Source: Caulobacter sp. (GTDB taxonomy: Bacteria; Pseudomonadota; Alphaproteobacteria; Caulobacterales; Caulobacteraceae). From it: 61,237 bases of DNA. The notes beneath the pieces are model-generated. The model was given only the letters and a program-made list of their open reading frames with translations, made no database searches and was not told where the DNA came from. The stretch covers positions 1-61,237 of the forward strand of contig JAQGIP010000097.1 in NCBI GenBank assembly GCA_028291055.1. Direction: 5' to 3'. This document shows positions 1 to 8,489 of this stretch, piece after piece. A program made the position numbers and the translations under genes. Every line of letters starts with the position of its first letter. Within the stretch, counting starts at the first letter, position 1.

Positions 1-179
1 CGGAACCGCCGCCCCCGCCGCCGCGCGAGCCCGATCCCCCGCCTCCGCCCCCGCCGCCTCCGGCCGTGATCGAGCCTCCCGCGCCGCCTCCGCCGCCTCC
101 GGCGCCGGAACCCCCGCCGCCGCCGAAGGCCGATCCTCCGGCGGACGAACCGAAGACCGAGAACACCGAGCCGAAATAG
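1..179 (+). CDS. C-terminal end of a proline-rich protein (5' truncated)
   Basis: An open frame enters from the left edge and ends at TAG 177-179. It encodes about 58 residues of mostly proline with scattered Glu, Asp, Ala and Lys, finishing with a charged tail ending in TENTEPK. Such tails occur as spacers in TonB-like or envelope-spanning proteins and as low-complexity ends of many GC-rich alphaproteobacterial proteins. The visible part holds no domain, so no function is assigned. The frame is supported by uninterrupted coding and a proper stop; identity needs the upstream sequence. Confidence 0.55.
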   Translation, partial: EPPPPPPREPDPPPPPPPPPAVIEPPAPPPPPPAPEPPPPPKADPPADEPKTENTEPK

Positions 180-267
180 GGCCAAGCTTCCGCCAGACGC
201 TTGCGCGACCGGGGCGGGCCGCTAGGGTCTGCCCCCACCGTCGGTTCGGGCGGGGCAGGGGTCATCC

Positions 268-1863
268 ATGAGCGACGTGCTGATCATCGGCGGCGGCCAC
301 AACGGCCTGGTCTGCGCCTTCTACCTGGCGTCGGCGGGGCTGAAGGTCACGGTGCTGGAGCGGCGCGGCGTGGTCGGCGGCGCGGCGGTGACCGAGGAAT
401 TCCATCCCGGCTTCCGCAACTCGGTGGCCAGCTACACCGTCTCGCTGCTGAACCCCAAGGTCATCGCCGACATGGACCTCCACGGCCACGGCCTGAAGGT
501 GGTCCAGCGCAAGGTCTCCAACTTCCTGCCGCTCAACGACCGCGAGTCGCTGTGCGTCGGCGGCGGCCGCACCCATGCCGAAGTCGCCAAATTCTCCCAG
601 AAGGATGCCGATCGTCTCGACGCCTACGGTGAGCGCCTGGAGGCCATCGCCGACGTGTTGCGCGGCATCGTGCTGGAGACCCCGCCCAACGTCACGGATG
701 CCGGCTGGGGCGCCGCCATCCCCGAACTGCTGAAGGCGGCGGGGCTCGGCAACCGCCTCGCGAAACTCGACATGACCGGCAGGCGCGACCTGCTGGCGCT
801 CTTCTCCCAGTCGGCCGGCGACTATCTGGACGGCTGGTTCGAGAGTGATCCGATCAAGGCCGCCTACGGCTTCGACGGCGTGGTCGGCAACTACGCCAGC
901 CCCTATACGCCGGGCTCGGCCTACGTCCTGCTGCACCACGTGTTCGGCGAGGTGAACGGGGTCAAGGGCGCCTGGGGCCACGCCATCGGCGGCATGGGCG
1001 CCATCACCCAGGCCATGGCCAGGGCCTGCTCGGAGAAGGGCGTCGATATCCGGCTGAACAGCCCCGTCTCGGAGGTGCTGATCGAAAAGGGCCGCGCCGT
1101 GGGCGCCGTCACCGAGGCGGGCGAAGTGTTCCGCGCCCGCGCCGTGGCGTCGAACCTCAATCCGAAACTGCTGTTCGGCAAGCTGGTCGACGCCGCCGCC
1201 GTGCCCAAGGACTTCCACGAGCGCATCACCCGCTACCGCTCCGGCTCCGGCACCTTCCGCATGAACGTCGCGCTGTCGGAACTCCCCACCTTCACCTGCC
1301 TGCCGCAGCCGGGCGACCACCTGACCGCCGGCATCATCATCGCGCCCACCATGGACTACATGGACCGCGCCTTCGTCACCGCCCGCGCCGACGGCTGGTC
1401 GAAGGAGCCGATCGTGGAGGTGCTGATCCCCTCCACCCTCGACGACAGCCTGGCCCCCGCCGGCCAGCATGTGGCCAGCCTGTTCTGCCAGCATGTCGCC
1501 CCCGAACTCTCCGGCGGCCGCTCCTGGGACGATCACAAGGAAGAGGTCGCCGACCTGATGATCGACACCGTCGATCGCATGGCCCCCGGCTTCAAGGCCT
1601 CGGTCCTGGGCCGCCAGGTGCTCTCGCCTCTCGATCTCGAACGCGTCTTCGGCCTGACCGGCGGCGACATCATGCACGGCAACCTCAGTCTCGATCAGCT
1701 GTTTTCCGCCCGCCCGGTGCTGGGCCACGGCGACTACCGCGCCCCCGTGCCCGGCCTCTACATGTGCGGCGCCGGGACCCATCCCGGCGGAGGCGTCACC
1801 GGCGCGCCGGGCCACAATGCGGCCCGCGAAATCCTCAAGGACGCGCGGCGGGGCTTCCGCTAG
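268..1863 (+). CDS. FAD-dependent oxidoreductase, PYROXD2/phytoene desaturase (CrtI-like) family
   Basis: A 531-residue flavoprotein. The N-terminus has a Rossmann dinucleotide-binding fold: IIGGGHNGL (GxGxxG type, residues 5-13) followed by the acidic end VLERR that binds the adenosine ribose. The C-terminal CGAGTHPGGGVTGAPGH segment is the second FAD contact typical of CrtI and PYROXD2-like proteins. Family members oxidise or isomerise C-C bonds of polyenes or poorly defined substrates. No carotenoid gene is nearby, so carotenoid synthesis is not implied. ATG 268 follows a GGGGCAGGGG stretch and fits the start of the Rossmann strand. The substrate is unknown; it is probably cytosolic or membrane-associated. 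Confidence 0.85.
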   Translation: MSDVLIIGGGHNGLVCAFYLASAGLKVTVLERRGVVGGAAVTEEFHPGFRNSVASYTVSLLNPKVIADMDLHGHGLKVVQRKVSNFLPLNDRESLCVGGGRTHAEVAKFSQKDADRLDAYGERLEAIADVLRGIVLETPPNVTDAGWGAAIPELLKAAGLGNRLAKLDMTGRRDLLALFSQSAGDYLDGWFESDPIKAAYGFDGVVGNYASPYTPGSAYVLLHHVFGEVNGVKGAWGHAIGGMGAITQAMARACSEKGVDIRLNSPVSEVLIEKGRAVGAVTEAGEVFRARAVASNLNPKLLFGKLVDAAAVPKDFHERITRYRSGSGTFRMNVALSELPTFTCLPQPGDHLTAGIIIAPTMDYMDRAFVTARADGWSKEPIVEVLIPSTLDDSLAPAGQHVASLFCQHVAPELSGGRSWDDHKEEVADLMIDTVDRMAPGFKASVLGRQVLSPLDLERVFGLTGGDIMHGNLSLDQLFSARPVLGHGDYRAPVPGLYMCGAGTHPGGGVTGAPGHNAAREILKDARRGFR

Positions 1864-1975
1864 CCCTCTGAGGCTGCGGCGCCAATTTTCTTTAGCGGTT
1901 GCCTGGGACGGCGCGTGTGCAAGGGTGGCCGCGACGGTGTGATCAAGCCGAACCGAGTGTCGGAGCCGTCCAGCC

Positions 1976-2497
1976 ATGCGTCCAGTTCAAGCGTGCTGCC
2001 TCGCCCTTGCGGCCCTCATGGTCGCGGGCGCCTTGGCGGCCTGTGGGCCCGCCGCGCCCGCCGCCGCCCAGGGCAAGACCGCCGCCGACTATGAATCCGA
2101 TGCGCGGGCCGCCGAGGCGGAAGCCGACCGCCTGACAAAGGGCGGCGCGCCGGCCCTCGCGCCCCAGGTCCGGGCTCAGGCCCAGACCGTGGCCGGCATC
2201 ACCGCCGACGGCCCTCAGATCGGGGTCTACGGCTGCATGAACCAGGACGGCTACGAGACCCCCGGCCTGCAGTGGGGCGTCCTGGATGGGTCGACCTATT
2301 CCACCTACGATGGCGGCCGGGGCCACTATGTCTATGATGGCGGTTCGCAGGTGATCACCTTCACCGACGGCCCCTTCAAGGGGCTGCGCCGCAAGCAGGT
2401 CGACTCGCACGTCTTCCGGATTCTCGACGACGACGGCGCGGTCACCGCCTTCGCCTGCCCCTTCAATCCCAAGGATCCGAGAAAGATCCACTGGTAG
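1976..2497 (+). CDS. putative lipoprotein of unknown function
   Basis: A 173-residue protein with a lipoprotein signal: an Arg near the start, a hydrophobic core, and lipobox LAAC with Cys23 as the likely acylated residue. After a low-complexity Ala/Pro stretch and a helical charged segment comes a C-terminal domain rich in Gly, Tyr and Asp (YSTYDGG, HYVYDGG). It holds one Cys at GVYGC and one at FACPF, which could form a disulfide in the periplasm. It sits alone between two unrelated genes. I do not recognise the C-terminal domain; an envelope location is the only role that can be argued. Confidence 0.75.
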   Translation: MRPVQACCLALAALMVAGALAACGPAAPAAAQGKTAADYESDARAAEAEADRLTKGGAPALAPQVRAQAQTVAGITADGPQIGVYGCMNQDGYETPGLQWGVLDGSTYSTYDGGRGHYVYDGGSQVITFTDGPFKGLRRKQVDSHVFRILDDDGAVTAFACPFNPKDPRKIHW

Positions 2498-2577
2498 GCC
2501 GGCCTCCCCCAGTGTGGCGGTTCAGAAATTCGCCCAGAGCCCGATCCAAGAGGCCGGCGAACGTCTGATCCAGCACA

Positions 2578-3006
2578 CTAGCGCTTGTCCCGCTTGAACT
2601 TCGCGGCCTCCTTGGCCAGCGACAGGGTGGACTCCTCCTGCTTTTCCTCCATCTGGAAGGGCAGCTCCCCCGCCACCCCGCGCATGGCCAGAGCCAGCTG
2701 CAGCGCGAACTGCGGCAGCATGCGCAACGGCCGGCGTTTGTTGTCGGTGACGTCCCACCCCTCCGCCTCGAAAGCGTCGGCGGCGTCGCGGCCCTCCAGC
2801 TGCTCGATGCCGTCCCAGTCGGCGGGCAGGACGATGGCCTCGGCCTCGTCGGCGGTCAGGCCGAACACTGCGGTGGACGTCTCGTCGATCTCGGGGAACT
2901 CGGCGCGCGAATAGATGTCCGCGTAGCGCGGCTTCATCAGCGCCTTGGTCTCAAGGTCGGCGATGCCGGGCAGGTCGATCAGGCGGCGGGGGGCGGAGGT
3001 GTCCAT
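2578..3006 (-). CDS. conserved hypothetical protein, small, soluble
   Basis: A 142-residue acidic protein read leftward, divergent from the GH84 gene. It has no signal peptide or membrane segment. It contains a Thr/Asp/Glu-rich middle, a helix-prone stretch with LPQFALQLALAMRG, and a Lys-rich C-terminus ending KFKRDKR. The ATG at 3006 is the only start that keeps the N-terminus compact. I do not recognise a family. Its start is close to the divergent neighbour, so the two probably share a promoter region. Confidence 0.6.
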   Translation of the reverse strand: MDTSAPRRLIDLPGIADLETKALMKPRYADIYSRAEFPEIDETSTAVFGLTADEAEAIVLPADWDGIEQLEGRDAADAFEAEGWDVTDNKRRPLRMLPQFALQLALAMRGVAGELPFQMEEKQEESTLSLAKEAAKFKRDKR

Positions 3007-3090
3007 GGCGCCAAGCTAGTGCGGACCGGCCGAAAGGGGGAGCGCTTTTGCGCGGGCCCGTGCATGCTGGCGCCTGCGGGGAGGGACGGC

Positions 3091-4164
3091 GTGGACACAG
3101 AGCTTGGCGTCATCGAGGGCTACTACGGCGGCCCCTGGACCTGGGAAGAGCGGGCGGGGCTGGTCAGCTTCCTGGCGCCCCACGGCTACCGCTTCCACCT
3201 CTACGCGCCCAAGGCCGACGCCTATCTGCGCCGCCGCTGGCGCGAGCTGCACCCGGATCAGGAGGCCGCCCACATCCGCGCCTTCGCGGCCCACTGCCGA
3301 GCGGCGGGGGTGCGTTTCGGTGTCGGCTTAAGCCCGCTGGAAATCTTCAACGACTTCAACGCCGAGGCCCGTGAGGCCCTGGCCCGCAAGCTGGCGCACC
3401 TCGACAGTCTGGGCGTCGAGGATCTGGGCATCCTGTTCGACGACATGCGCGGCGACCTGCCCGATTTGGCCGAGACCCAGCTACGGGTGGTCGACTTCGT
3501 GGCCGGGCATACCGCCGCGACGCGCCTCATCGTCTGCCCCACCTACTATACGGACGACCCGGTGCTGGACCGCGTGTTCGGCCAGCGGCCTGAGGGCTAC
3601 CTGAAGGCGCTGGGTCACGGCCTCGATCCGGCCATCGGCGTCTTCTGGACCGGTGAGGAGGTCTGCGCGCGCGAATATGGTCTGGGTCACCTCGCGCGGG
3701 TGGCTGAGGAGATGGGGCGCAAGCCCATCCTATGGGACAACTATCCGGTCAACGACGGCCCGCGCATGGCGCCCTACCTGCATCTGCGCGCCTTCACCGG
3801 GCGGCCGGCGGCGATCGCGGGCCTGATCGGCGGCCACGCCATCAACCCGGCCCTGCAGCCGGTCCTGACCCGCATCCCGGCGCTGACCCTGGCGGAGAGC
3901 TACCGGACGGGCGAGGCCTATGAGTATGGTCAGGCTTTCGCCCGCGCCGCGGCGCTGGCCCTGGGCGAGGATCTCGGCGGCAAGGTGGCGCGTCGGCTGG
4001 GCACGCTGAACGATGTCGGGCTGGACAATCTGGGCGAGGCGGAACCGCGCCTGCGCGACGCCTTCGCCGGCATCGATCACGACGGCGCGCGCGAGATCAT
4101 CGCCTGGCTGGACGGCCGCTACCGCTTCAGCAAGGCGATGCTGGACGCCGAAGCGTTCGGCTAG
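3091..4164 (+). CDS. GH84-family beta-N-acetylglucosaminidase (protein O-GlcNAcase homologue)
   Basis: About 357 residues matching the GH84 catalytic domain almost end to end. GVIEGYYGGPWTWEER resembles the EGFYGRPW opening of O-GlcNAcases; then come LYAPK and the catalytic Asp pair in LFDDM (residues 117-118 from this start). CPTYYTDD, the substrate-contacting FWTG and WDNYPVND follow. GH84 enzymes remove beta-linked GlcNAc by substrate-assisted catalysis using that Asp pair. There is no signal peptide, so it should act in the cytosol. GTG 3091 is preferred because GGGGAGGG lies five bases upstream; GTG 3019 and ATG 3064 are in-frame alternatives. Its stop lies inside the repeat at 4161-4267. 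Confidence 0.88.
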   Translation: MDTELGVIEGYYGGPWTWEERAGLVSFLAPHGYRFHLYAPKADAYLRRRWRELHPDQEAAHIRAFAAHCRAAGVRFGVGLSPLEIFNDFNAEAREALARKLAHLDSLGVEDLGILFDDMRGDLPDLAETQLRVVDFVAGHTAATRLIVCPTYYTDDPVLDRVFGQRPEGYLKALGHGLDPAIGVFWTGEEVCAREYGLGHLARVAEEMGRKPILWDNYPVNDGPRMAPYLHLRAFTGRPAAIAGLIGGHAINPALQPVLTRIPALTLAESYRTGEAYEYGQAFARAAALALGEDLGGKVARRLGTLNDVGLDNLGEAEPRLRDAFAGIDHDGAREIIAWLDGRYRFSKAMLDAEAFG

Positions 4165-4267
4165 AGCGTTGTCCGCTCCGATAGAATCGGAGCGGCGCTC
4201 TAGCTTTTTGTTTTGTCGCGCTTTTCGGCGGCGAACCGGTATCCACTTCGCCGGAAAGCGCTCTAGT
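4161..4267. repeat. intergenic repeat with hairpin, carrying the stops of both flanking genes
   Basis: The element is bounded by CTAGAGCG and CGCTCTAG and contains a perfect 10-bp hairpin (CCGCTCCGAT, loop AGA, 4173-4195), then a T-rich run and GAACCGGTATCCACTTCGCCGG. I recall closely similar sequences as dispersed intergenic elements in many alphaproteobacterial genomes. The TAG stop of the GH84 gene (4162-4164) and that of the MAPEG gene (4263-4265) lie in the two ends. The hairpin plus T-rich stretch could end transcription in the rightward direction. Confidence 0.7.
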
Positions 4268-4691
4268 GAGGGTGTAGGACGCTGGCCCAGGGGATGGCCG
4301 CGACCGCCACCCAGGCCATGACCACCAGGGCGATGAAGGAGATGGTCCAGACCAGGCCGCGCAGGTTGGGCACGCCGGCGGCATAGAGGGGCAGGTAGAT
4401 CAGGCGCGCGGCGACGAAGACCAGGGCGGCGATACGCGTCACCTCCGTACCGGTGTGGGCCAGGGTCAGGACGATGCAGATGGCGATGAAATAGGGCGCC
4501 GTCTCCATCAGGTTGGCCTGGGCGCGCAGCACGCGGCCCAGCAGGGGCGAGTCCTTCTCGGCCGGCGGCTTGTCGCGCGCGGTGTTGGCGTAGACCAGGC
4601 CGTGGACGCGGCGGTATTCGAACGCGCCCCAGGCCACCTGAAACAGCCCCAGGGCGGCGATCACGGCGGCCATCGCCAGTTCGGTGGTCAT
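4263..4691 (-). CDS. MAPEG family membrane protein
   Basis: A 142-residue integral membrane protein with four hydrophobic segments: about residues 5-22, 62-80, 82-102 and 113-135. The RAQANLMETAPYF segment after the first helix is the hallmark of MAPEG proteins (membrane-associated proteins in eicosanoid and glutathione metabolism), where the Arg/Asn/Glu region contacts glutathione. Length is normal for the family. Bacterial members are generally uncharacterised and may act on lipid peroxides or electrophiles in the inner membrane. It lies 46 bases downstream of the amidase gene on the same strand, but a functional link is not evident. Confidence 0.85.
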   Translation of the reverse strand: MTTELAMAAVIAALGLFQVAWGAFEYRRVHGLVYANTARDKPPAEKDSPLLGRVLRAQANLMETAPYFIAICIVLTLAHTGTEVTRIAALVFVAARLIYLPLYAAGVPNLRGLVWTISFIALVVMAWVAVAAIPWASVLHPH

Positions 4692-4737
4692 GGAAACTCT
4701 CCGAGTCGCGGGATGCGCGGGCCAGACTAGCGCGCCC

Positions 4738-6150
4738 TCAGAGCGGCGCCAGCTTGTCGAACCAGGGGCTGGCCGTCTCCAGCTGTCCGGCCAGGCGGAA
4801 CAGGGTCGCCTCGTCGGCCATCCGCCCCACGAACTGAAGGCCGATCGGCAGGCCCGATTTGCTCCACGCCAGGGGCACGGTCATGGCCGGCTGGCCGGTG
4901 TTGTTGAAGGCCTGGGTGTTGGGCATGAAGGCGAACAGGCGCTGGTTGAACTGGCTGAAGTCCTCGGTCAGGTGGCCGATCGGGATGGCCGGGGAGCCCA
5001 GGGTCGAGGTCAGCAGCACGTCCACCGTGTCGTAGAGGCCCGCGACGGCGCGGCCATAGGCGTGGATGGCGGCCAGGCCCCGCACATAGGCGGCTCCGGA
5101 GACGCCCTGGCCCGAGCGATACATGGCCAGGGTCAGGGGCTCCAGTTCGCCCTCGCCGATGGGGCGGCCGCGCCGTTCGGCCTCGGCGTCCAGGGTCGCG
5201 GCGACGGAGGCGGCGATGACATTGCGCGCGCCGGCCTGCATGGCGGCGATGTCGCCAGGCACGGTGACCTCCTCCACGTGATGGCCCAGGCTTTCGCAGA
5301 GCCGGGCGGCGGCGCGCACGGCCTCGGCGCATTCCGGGTCGAGCGCCCCGGCGGCCAGGGCGGCAGTGGTGAAGCCGATCCTGAGATTGCCCGGATCGCG
5401 CCCGACCTCGAAGGCGAAGGGCGTGCGGGGGGCGTCGAGATAGTAGGGATCGCCCGGCTGCGGCGCGCAGATGGCGTCCAGCAGCACCGCTGAGTCGCGC
5501 ACCGAACGCGTCACCGCATGCTGGATCGAAGCGCCGCCCCACCCCTCGCCCTGCGGCGCGAACGACACCCGTCCCCGCGACGGCTTCATGCCGAACAGGC
5601 CGCAGGCGGAGGCGGGCATCCGGATCGAGCCGCCGCCGTCGCTGGCGTGGGCCGCCGGAACGATGCCCGCCGCCACCGCCGCCGCCGCGCCGCCCGACGA
5701 TCCGCCCGGCGTGCGGGTCACGTCCCAGGGGTTGCGGCAATCGCCCAGCAGGGCGCTCTCGGTGATCGGCATCAGGCCGTATTCAGGCGTGTTGGTCTTG
5801 CCGAAGATGACCAGGCCCGCGTCCTTCAACATGCGGGTCACCGCGCTGTCTTCGCTGGCGACATTGTCCTTGAACACCGCCGAGCCGGAGGTGGTGGGCG
5901 TGCCGGCCAGCGCCGCGCCCAGATCCTTCAGCAGGTAGGGCACGCCGCCCAGGGGCCCGGACTTAGGTGCGGCGCCGGCGTCCTTCCGCGCCCGCTCGGC
6001 CAGGTCGAGGGTGACGGCGTTGATGGCCGGATTAACCTGCGCCATCCGCGCCACGGCGGTCTCCAGCAGTTCCCCCGCGCTGACCTCGCGCTTGGCGACC
6101 AGGCCGGCCAGGGCCACGGCGTCGTGGCGGCGGTAGTCTTCGAACTGCAT
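4738..6150 (-). CDS. amidase (amidase signature family)
   Basis: A 470-residue amidase. The Ser-cisSer-Lys triad is visible: Lys75 in YLLKD, the cis-Ser in PGGSSGG (residues 151-152), and the nucleophile Ser175 in DGGGSIR. Family enzymes hydrolyse carboxamides, including acylamides, aryl amides and nitrile-derived amides; the substrate cannot be read from sequence. ATG 6150 starts directly before the conserved N-terminal helix; an upstream ATG at 6210 would add 20 low-value residues. The gene follows the paoABC genes with a 76-base gap on the same strand, so co-transcription is possible. No export signal is seen. Confidence 0.88.
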   Translation of the reverse strand: MQFEDYRRHDAVALAGLVAKREVSAGELLETAVARMAQVNPAINAVTLDLAERARKDAGAAPKSGPLGGVPYLLKDLGAALAGTPTTSGSAVFKDNVASEDSAVTRMLKDAGLVIFGKTNTPEYGLMPITESALLGDCRNPWDVTRTPGGSSGGAAAAVAAGIVPAAHASDGGGSIRMPASACGLFGMKPSRGRVSFAPQGEGWGGASIQHAVTRSVRDSAVLLDAICAPQPGDPYYLDAPRTPFAFEVGRDPGNLRIGFTTAALAAGALDPECAEAVRAAARLCESLGHHVEEVTVPGDIAAMQAGARNVIAASVAATLDAEAERRGRPIGEGELEPLTLAMYRSGQGVSGAAYVRGLAAIHAYGRAVAGLYDTVDVLLTSTLGSPAIPIGHLTEDFSQFNQRLFAFMPNTQAFNNTGQPAMTVPLAWSKSGLPIGLQFVGRMADEATLFRLAGQLETASPWFDKLAPL

Positions 6151-6226
6151 GGCGCTCACCCGGTGATCCAGTCCATGGGTAGCGGAGTCGCGGTCGGCGC
6201 GCGACCGCAACCCCGCCCGGATCGGG

Positions 6227-8488
6227 TCAGAGCAGCTTTTCGATGCGGATGGGCAGTTCGCGGATGCGTCTGCCGGTGGCGTGATAGACGGCGTTGGCGA
6301 CGGCGGCGTTCATGCCGACGATGCCGATCTCGCCGATGCCCTTGATGCCCATGGGGTTCACCCGGTTGTCCTCTTCGGGGACCATGATCACCTCCAGGCT
6401 GCCGACGTCGGCATTCACCGGGACCAGGTAGTCGGCGAGGTTGTCGTTCACATAACGCGCGGTGCGCGGATCGACCTCGGTGGCCTCGTGCAGGGCCGAC
6501 GACAGGCCCCAGGTCGCGCCGCCCATAAACTGGCTGTAGGCGGTCAGCGGGTTGACGATGGTCCCGGCGGCGAAGGCGCTGACGACGCGCGGCGCGCGGA
6601 CCTCGCAGGTGCGGGCATGCACGCGCACCTCGACCAGCTGGGCGCCGAAGGCGAAGGCGGTGACGTCCTTGCGCGCCGTGCCGCGCACCATGTCGGCCTG
6701 CCCCTGATAGAGGCCGGCCAGGGCGCCGGGCTTCAGGCCCTCGGGCGCGTTCTCGACGTGGACTTCCAGCGGGCCGCCGGAGACGCGGGCCATGGCCTTG
6801 TCCAGGGGTTCGCGCTTGCCGCCAGGCCCGACCAGGCCGGCGGCCGTGACCTTCAACGTGGCCGGGTCCAGGCCCGCGAAGGGCGTGTCGTTGGCGGCCA
6901 CGGCGGCGGCGGCGAGCTTGGCGCGGATCTCCTCGCAGGCCTTGGCGGCCACATGGGCGGTGCTGGCGGCATTGTTCGACCCCCCGGCCACGGGCACGGG
7001 CGGCAGGTCGCTGTCGCCCAGGACGACCTTCACGTCCTCGAGCTTCAAGCCCAACCGATCCGCCACCGTGATGGCGATGGTGGTGTAGGCGCCGGTGCCG
7101 ATCTCGTGCGCCGCCAGCTGGATGACAGCCTTGCCCCTGGGCGTCAGCGACAGCCGCGCGGCGGCCGGGCCGATATTGGAGGGGTAGCAGGCGGTGGCGC
7201 AGCCGTAGCCGATCAGCCAGTCGCCGTCGCGCATGGAGCCGGGTTTGGGATTGCGTTTGGCCCAGCCGAACCTGGCGGCGGCCTGGTCGAAGCATTTCAT
7301 CAGCGAGCGGCTGGAGAAGGGCTTGCCGTCGATGGGATCGGTCTGGGTGTCGTTGATCCGCCGGAGCTCGATGGGGTCGAGGTTCAGGGCATAGGACAGC
7401 TCGTCCATCGCGCTTTCCAGGGCGAACATATAGGGCGTGTCCGGCGGCGCGCGCATGAAGCCGGGCGTGTTGCGGTCGGCATGCACGATGTTCACCTTGG
7501 TCGCCACATTGGGGCAGGCGTACATCCGCGCCGTCGTGTCGGTGCCGCCGACATTGTAGCCGGAGGGGCGCGAAGTGACCTCCCAGCCTTCGTGGCGCAG
7601 CGCCGTCAGCCGGCCGTCGGGCGTCGCGCCGAGCTGCAGGTGATGTCTGGTCTCGGCGCGGTAGGTGGCGATGGTGAAGCCCTGGTCGCGGGTGGCGACC
7701 AGCTTGACGGGGCGTTTCAGCCGCCGCGCGGCGATGGCGATCCAGGCGGTGCGCGAGGTCAGCATGCCCTTCGATCCGAAGGCGCCGCCGACATAGCGCG
7801 AGACGGTGCGCACATTGGCCGGGTCGAGGCCCAGCTGCTTGGCCACCCCCGCCTTCAGGCCATACATGGTCTGGGTCGGCTCATAGACCGTCAGCTTCGG
7901 CCCGTCCCAGACGCAGGTGGTGGTGAAGAGTTCGATGGGATTGTGGTGCTGGGTCGGCGTCGCATAGCGGGCGTCGATCTTGACCGGCGCGGCGGCGAAG
8001 GCGGTGGCGAAGTCGCCCTTCACCGGGTCCTTCTTCTCGGGCCCCAGCTTGCGCGGTTCCTCCTGGGCGCCGGGGCTGTCGAAGCTGGCGGCCGGCGGCT
8101 GGACGTCATAGGCGATGTTGATCCGGTGGGCGGCCTCGCGCGCGCCCTCGAAGGTCTCGGCCACGACCACGGCGACGATCTGGCCGTCGTGCCAGACCTT
8201 GTCGCTTTCCAGGGTGGTGGTGGTCTTGCCCTGGTCGGGGGCCTTGGGCGGGGTGATCTCGCCGGCGACGTTTTCGTGGGTGAGGATGTCCAGCACGCCG
8301 GGCACGGCCCGGGCGGCGGTCTGGTCGATGGAGCGGACGCGGCCGCTGGCGATCGGGCTGGTCACCAGAAAGGCGAAGGCGGGATTGGGCACGGGCTCGT
8401 CGGAGGCGTAGCGCGCCTCGCCGGTGACCTTGGCGACGCCGTCGATGCGGACGGCGGGCTTGCCGATCAGGCCGGTGTCGTCCGCCAT
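6227..8488 (-). CDS. paoC: molybdopterin-binding subunit of a periplasmic aldehyde oxidoreductase (PaoC/xanthine dehydrogenase family)
   Basis: A 753-residue large subunit of the xanthine oxidase family that binds the molybdenum cofactor. Signatures include GGAFGSKG in the N-terminal half and the active-site Glu in GIGEIG near the C-terminus. Its length and gene order match E. coli PaoC (YagR). It starts two bases after the stop of the FAD subunit gene, so the three genes form one operon. In the E. coli enzyme this subunit oxidises aromatic and aliphatic aldehydes and is exported as a complex carried by the Tat signal of PaoA. No PaoD-like insertion chaperone is present in this window. The PaoC subgroup is inferred mainly from its partner subunits. 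Confidence 0.85.
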   Translation of the reverse strand: MADDTGLIGKPAVRIDGVAKVTGEARYASDEPVPNPAFAFLVTSPIASGRVRSIDQTAARAVPGVLDILTHENVAGEITPPKAPDQGKTTTTLESDKVWHDGQIVAVVVAETFEGAREAAHRINIAYDVQPPAASFDSPGAQEEPRKLGPEKKDPVKGDFATAFAAAPVKIDARYATPTQHHNPIELFTTTCVWDGPKLTVYEPTQTMYGLKAGVAKQLGLDPANVRTVSRYVGGAFGSKGMLTSRTAWIAIAARRLKRPVKLVATRDQGFTIATYRAETRHHLQLGATPDGRLTALRHEGWEVTSRPSGYNVGGTDTTARMYACPNVATKVNIVHADRNTPGFMRAPPDTPYMFALESAMDELSYALNLDPIELRRINDTQTDPIDGKPFSSRSLMKCFDQAAARFGWAKRNPKPGSMRDGDWLIGYGCATACYPSNIGPAAARLSLTPRGKAVIQLAAHEIGTGAYTTIAITVADRLGLKLEDVKVVLGDSDLPPVPVAGGSNNAASTAHVAAKACEEIRAKLAAAAVAANDTPFAGLDPATLKVTAAGLVGPGGKREPLDKAMARVSGGPLEVHVENAPEGLKPGALAGLYQGQADMVRGTARKDVTAFAFGAQLVEVRVHARTCEVRAPRVVSAFAAGTIVNPLTAYSQFMGGATWGLSSALHEATEVDPRTARYVNDNLADYLVPVNADVGSLEVIMVPEEDNRVNPMGIKGIGEIGIVGMNAAVANAVYHATGRRIRELPIRIEKLL

Positions 8489-8489
8489 C

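Noticed and set aside
268..1863. Carotenoid desaturase (crtI) assignment
   Set aside because: Only the general CrtI/PYROXD2 fold is visible and no other carotenoid gene is nearby.
2578..2914. Plus-strand 109-residue frame over the hypothetical gene at 2578-3006
   Set aside because: A Ser/Arg-rich shadow; the minus frame has balanced composition and a start close to the divergent gene.
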